From contig JBOHZD010000096.1 in NCBI GenBank assembly GCA_050738315.1, positions 1 to 9,813 of the forward strand: DNA of 9,813 nucleotides. The letters run 5' to 3'. A program made the translations under genes and the position numbers. The notes below the pieces were generated by a model that saw only the letters and a program-made list of their open reading frames with translations, had not been told where the DNA came from and ran no database searches. Below are positions 7,758 through 9,813 of this stretch, piece after piece. The number at the start of each line of letters is the position of its first letter. Position 1 is the stretch's first letter. The DNA comes from IDS-8 sp050738315. Its GTDB lineage: Bacteria > Pseudomonadota > Gammaproteobacteria > Steroidobacterales > Woeseiaceae.

Positions 7758-7943
7758 ATGAAGGCTCTCGTTTCGATACTGATGCCGGCCGCGCTGCTGG
7801 TGGCCTGCGCGCCACCTACCGAAGAGCAAACCTACTATGGCTGGCGTGCCGGCTTTCGACAGGGAGATGACGGCTCGTGGGTGTTCATAGGGTTCGTCGC
7901 GCCGGCGATTAGGGCCGACTTAATGGACTGGTTGACCTCATGA
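7758..7943 (+). CDS. Small lipoprotein of unknown function
   Basis: A 61-residue protein. MKALVSILMPAALLVAC is a clear lipoprotein signal peptide with a consensus lipobox LVAC, lipidated at C17. Residue +2 is Ala, so there is no Asp-type inner-membrane retention signal and outer-membrane sorting is expected. The mature part is only about 45 residues: a short polar linker, then an aromatic- and glycine-rich stretch (TYYGWRAGFRQGDDGSWVFIGF) and an acidic, Trp-containing end. I recognise no family. The ATG lies 5 nt after the GFA stop, with AAAGG touching it, so translation is probably by reinitiation or coupling. Its own stop overlaps the next start (ATGA). This tight packing supports a real gene despite its size. 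An in-frame TTG at 7746 is less likely. Confidence 0.72.
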   Translation: MKALVSILMPAALLVACAPPTEEQTYYGWRAGFRQGDDGSWVFIGFVAPAIRADLMDWLTS

Positions 7944-9103
7944 ACAAGAAAGATCGCGAAATCCTGACATTGCAACGCGAGCTGTTCGACTTGCCCGACG
8001 ACGTGGCATTCCTCAACTGCGCCAACATGTCGCCGCAACTGCGGGCAGTCACCGAAGCAGGAATCGAAGCTGTCAAGCAGAAAGCGAGGCCCTGGGGCAT
8101 CAGCGGAACGGAGTGGCTTGCAGTCGTCGAGCCGCTGCGGACTGCCGTGGCGAGGTTGATGGGCGCCGATGCCGATGGCATCGCGCTGATTCCCGCGGTC
8201 AGTTACGGTATCGCGGTCGCCGCGGCGAACCTGCCGCTTCAGAACGGCCAGAACATCGTGGTGCTTCACGAGCAGTTTCCGTCCAACGTTTACGCGTGGC
8301 GCGAACTGGCACACGCCCGCGGTGCCGAGATGCGCACGGCCAGGAAAAAACCGAACGACGCCTGGACCGATGCCGTTCTCGACACGATCGATCACAAGAC
8401 GGCGATCGTCGCGGTCCCGAATTGCCACTGGACCGACGGCGCAATCGTCGACGTCGTCCGGGTCGGTGAGCGCGCCCGTGCCGTGGGCGCCGCGCTGGTG
8501 GTGGACGCAAGTCAGACTTTGGGAGTCTTGCCGCTCGATATTGCGGCCGTCCAGCCCGACTTCCTGGTTTCGGTCGGCTACAAATGGCAGCTGGGACCCT
8601 ATAGCCTCGGCTACCTCTACGCGAGCCCGCGATGGCGCGCGATCGGAAAGCCACTGGAAGCATCCTGGATGACGCGGGCCGGCGCCGAGAACTTTGCCGC
8701 GCTCGTCGACTACGTGGATGACTATCGGGAGGGTGCGCGTCGCTTCGACATGGGGGAATTTTCTCAGTTCGTACTCGCGCCGATGGCGCAGGCGGGCATC
8801 TCGCAAATTCTCGAATGGACCGTGGAGCGCGTGCAATCGACATTGTCGCGGCTTACCCACCTCATCGCTGAAGAAGCCCGGCAGCTGGGCTGTATCGTGC
8901 TGCCATCCGACCGCCGGGTCGGGCATATGCTCGGCGTGCGGTTTCCCGGCGGCATTCCCGCAGCGTTGCCAAGGCGCCTGGAGGAGGCACGCGTGTTCGT
9001 GAGCGTGCGGGGCGATTCGATTCGCGTCGCACCCTATTTGTATAACGGCGAAGAAGACGTGGCGCGATTTCTTTCGGTATTGCGGAGCATGTCGCCCGGG
9101 TGA
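7940..9103 (+). CDS. Class V aminotransferase-fold PLP-dependent enzyme
   Basis: A 387-residue cytosolic enzyme of the class V aminotransferase/cysteine desulfurase-like superfamily, full length. Landmarks: FLNCANMSPQ at about 24-33 (substrate-pocket start), D189 and Q192 in VVDASQTLG (PLP ring and phosphate contacts), the Schiff-base lysine K215 in SVGYKWQLGPYSLGYLY, and R362 in SIRVAPYLYN (carboxylate binding). I see no catalytic Cys loop like that of SufS or IscS, so aminotransferase, epimerase, lyase or kynureninase-like activity is more likely than sulfur transfer; the exact reaction cannot be told. The start overlaps the lipoprotein stop by 4 bp, and there is no separate Shine-Dalgarno, so it is translationally coupled. 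Pairing with a GFA protein may mean action on a reactive aldehyde or thiol adduct, but that is inference. Confidence 0.9.
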   Translation: MNKKDREILTLQRELFDLPDDVAFLNCANMSPQLRAVTEAGIEAVKQKARPWGISGTEWLAVVEPLRTAVARLMGADADGIALIPAVSYGIAVAAANLPLQNGQNIVVLHEQFPSNVYAWRELAHARGAEMRTARKKPNDAWTDAVLDTIDHKTAIVAVPNCHWTDGAIVDVVRVGERARAVGAALVVDASQTLGVLPLDIAAVQPDFLVSVGYKWQLGPYSLGYLYASPRWRAIGKPLEASWMTRAGAENFAALVDYVDDYREGARRFDMGEFSQFVLAPMAQAGISQILEWTVERVQSTLSRLTHLIAEEARQLGCIVLPSDRRVGHMLGVRFPGGIPAALPRRLEEARVFVSVRGDSIRVAPYLYNGEEDVARFLSVLRSMSPG

Positions 9104-9203
9104 CATTCCTGGAGACGAATGAAGATTTTCCTGCCGGAGCCGGACCGCCCTGGCGAGTGCCCGTCGGCTGGGGTGGCTTTCGCGAATGCAAAAGACAGAT
9201 TGA

Positions 9204-9232
9204 CTTTGTCCGTCTGCAGCGCCTTGTTAGGC
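9204..9232. other. attC-like half site (integron cassette remnant?)
   Basis: On plus, the segment ends CTGCAGCGCCTTGTTAGGC. GTTAGGC (9226-9232) fits the attC core GTTRRRY, and GTCCGTCTGCAGCG before it resembles an attC L box. Read on minus, GCCTAACAAGGCGCTGCAGACGGAC starts at the TAA stop of the helix-turn-helix gene, just where an attC begins in many cassettes. The partner RYYYAAC box was not found in the 120 bp to the left; a badly degenerate partner around 9175-9190 would give a 58-bp site. Half of an attC, or coincidence. Confidence 0.35.
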
Positions 9233-9565
9233 TGCCGTCTTCTTCACCACAAGATCAACATCGCGATCAAGGATATGGAGCAGCGCCACAAGTTGCTTCA
9301 TAGACTTGCTGGTATTCGTCGGATCCAATAGCCGATAAAGCTGCGGCACTGATGTGTTAAGTCGCTTAGCTATCTGACGTCGACTGAGCTTGCTGCTCTC
9401 AAGGCCCTTCTTTGCCTCAATAGACAGCTTGTATGTCAGGAGGTCGGCGAGATACTTCGGGTCTTCGATATACTCCAAAACTTGCTCGATATGAATGGAG
9501 CCATGCTTTCCAGACTTCAGGACATACGTAAATGCCTCATTGCCAAGCTCCTTATCCACGAACAA
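9227..9565 (-). CDS. Xre/HigA-like helix-turn-helix protein, possible antitoxin; 5' end uncertain
   Basis: The 112 residues from a TTG at 9565 include a predicted helix-turn-helix at about 59-83 (KLSRRQIAKRLNTSVPQLYRLL), followed by a DPTNTSKSMKQLVALLHILD segment typical of Xre/HigA-type regulators and antitoxins. It should bind DNA and perhaps an upstream partner. The start is doubtful. The frame stays open for 30 codons above the TTG (through 9655) with protein-like residues such as EYSFPYSEADVRPSANDPIEQ, but there is no ATG or GTG there, and TGA stands at 9658-9656. Six codons further up, a GTG at 9676 overlaps the stop of the preceding gene (GTGA). Either the native start is lost and the gene is decaying, or translation begins at the TTG or the GTG at 9559. 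G+C is well below that of the genes to the left. The stop codon is inside an attC-like 7-mer. Confidence 0.65.
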   Translation of the reverse strand: MFVDKELGNEAFTYVLKSGKHGSIHIEQVLEYIEDPKYLADLLTYKLSIEAKKGLESSKLSRRQIAKRLNTSVPQLYRLLDPTNTSKSMKQLVALLHILDRDVDLVVKKTAA

Positions 9566-9676
9566 TTGCTCGATCGGATCATTTGCACTCGGCCGAACGT
9601 CGGCTTCCGAGTAGGGAAATGAATACTCAGCACCAGACCGCGTAACAGCCGATCGTCAGGTCGCCTGTTCTTTCAC
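9566..9676 (-). other. In-frame 5' extension of the HTH gene, interrupted by TGA
   Basis: Reading the HTH frame upstream gives GTG at 9676-9674, then codons for KEQAT, TGA at 9658-9656, and then 30 open codons joining the annotated start. The GTG forms a 4-bp GTGA overlap with the stop of the preceding partial gene, the usual layout of a coupled two-gene operon. A single base change at codon 7 would restore a 149-residue product. It could be a nonsense mutation, a sequence error or chance. Confidence 0.4.
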
Positions 9677-9813
9677 CGCATACTGGCTGACTCGTGCTGT
9701 GGCCGCAAGTTACTCACCATCCTCTTGATTGCCCAATATAGAGCAACGACTGTTAGCTTATCTCTAGTGCCACGTCTATCAGTAAGTACGCTGAGAATTG
9801 GCCAGTGCTCGGG
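9673..9813 (-). CDS. Unidentified protein, C-terminal fragment (5' end outside window)
   Basis: An open frame enters from the right edge and runs 46 codons to TGA at 9675-9673. The visible residues are mostly basic, with one amphipathic or hydrophobic stretch (LTVVALYWAIKRMVSNLR) and a polar end (PQHESASMR). I recognise no family. The stop overlaps a possible GTG start of the helix-turn-helix frame (GTGA), so the two would form an operon. In toxin-antitoxin pairs of the HigBA type, the toxin gene comes first and the HTH antitoxin second, so this could be a toxin end, but nothing in the fragment proves it. Codon use and G+C are like the HTH gene rather than the GC-rich genes to the left. The frame is short enough to be accidental. 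Confidence 0.4.
   Translation of the reverse strand, partial: PEHWPILSVLTDRRGTRDKLTVVALYWAIKRMVSNLRPQHESASMR

Noticed and set aside
7835..9106. 423-codon open frame on the minus strand opposite the class V PLP enzyme
   Set aside because: It covers a gene with clear catalytic motifs on plus. Its translation is rich in His, Arg and Asp without any family signature, typical of an antisense shadow in GC-rich DNA.
9739..9760. GTTAGCT near 9752 as a second attC core
   Set aside because: It does not fit GTTRRRY (C at the sixth position), and no partner arm was seen.
1..9813. CRISPR arrays, tRNA or rRNA genes, insertion sequences
   Set aside because: No regularly spaced repeats, no tRNA cloverleaf or rRNA-like stretch, and no transposase-like reading frame or terminal inverted repeats were found by eye.

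Overview
The window looks like chromosomal DNA of a free-living gammaproteobacterium. Most of it is GC-rich (a hand count of 8581-8640 gives 40 of 60 G+C), and the protein families fit: paired RND efflux pumps, a GlyGly-CTERM surface protein (a sorting signal found almost only in Proteobacteria that have type II secretion and rhombosortase), exported hydrolases and a small lipoprotein. I cannot name the genus. A marine or sediment gammaproteobacterium is a guess from the protein style.

Layout. Bases 2-3477 hold the end of one RND efflux permease and a complete second one, overlapping by 4 bp (ATGA). This is the tail of a tandem RND operon that starts left of the window. A GC-rich hairpin follows. 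Bases 3563-4354 (minus) encode an exported choice-of-anchor H-type protein with a C-terminal GlyGly-CTERM tail. It is divergent from an exported, probably lipid-anchored alkaline phosphatase (4519-5601, plus). The shared control region carries TTCAT-type repeats at 11-bp periodicity followed by a -10-like hexamer, an arrangement like a degenerate Pho box. Convergent to the phosphatase is an exported N-acyl-D-amino-acid deacylase-family amidohydrolase (5633-7234, minus).

Divergent from the deacylase is a tight plus-strand operon (7343-9103): a GFA/CENP-V-family zinc protein, a 61-residue lipoprotein of unknown function, and a class V PLP enzyme that overlaps the lipoprotein gene by 4 bp. Nothing in the sequence fixes the shared substrate.

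From about 9205 the character changes. G+C falls to roughly 46% (55 of 120 in 9421-9540), and the coding strand switches to minus. There is an Xre/HigA-like helix-turn-helix gene whose stop codon lies inside an attC-like 7-mer (GTTAGGC on plus). Upstream of it is the 3' end of an unidentified gene whose stop overlaps a possible GTG start of the helix-turn-helix frame. An in-frame TGA at codon 7 of that longer frame suggests the gene has lost its native start or is partly decayed. The block resembles an acquired two-gene (toxin-antitoxin-like) cassette, possibly from an integron. That is an inference, because the first gene runs off the window and the attC-like site is only half convincing.

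Most of the window is ordinary known families. The points worth a second look are the phosphatase/GlyGly-CTERM control region, the orphan lipoprotein inside the GFA-PLP operon, and the low-GC right end.
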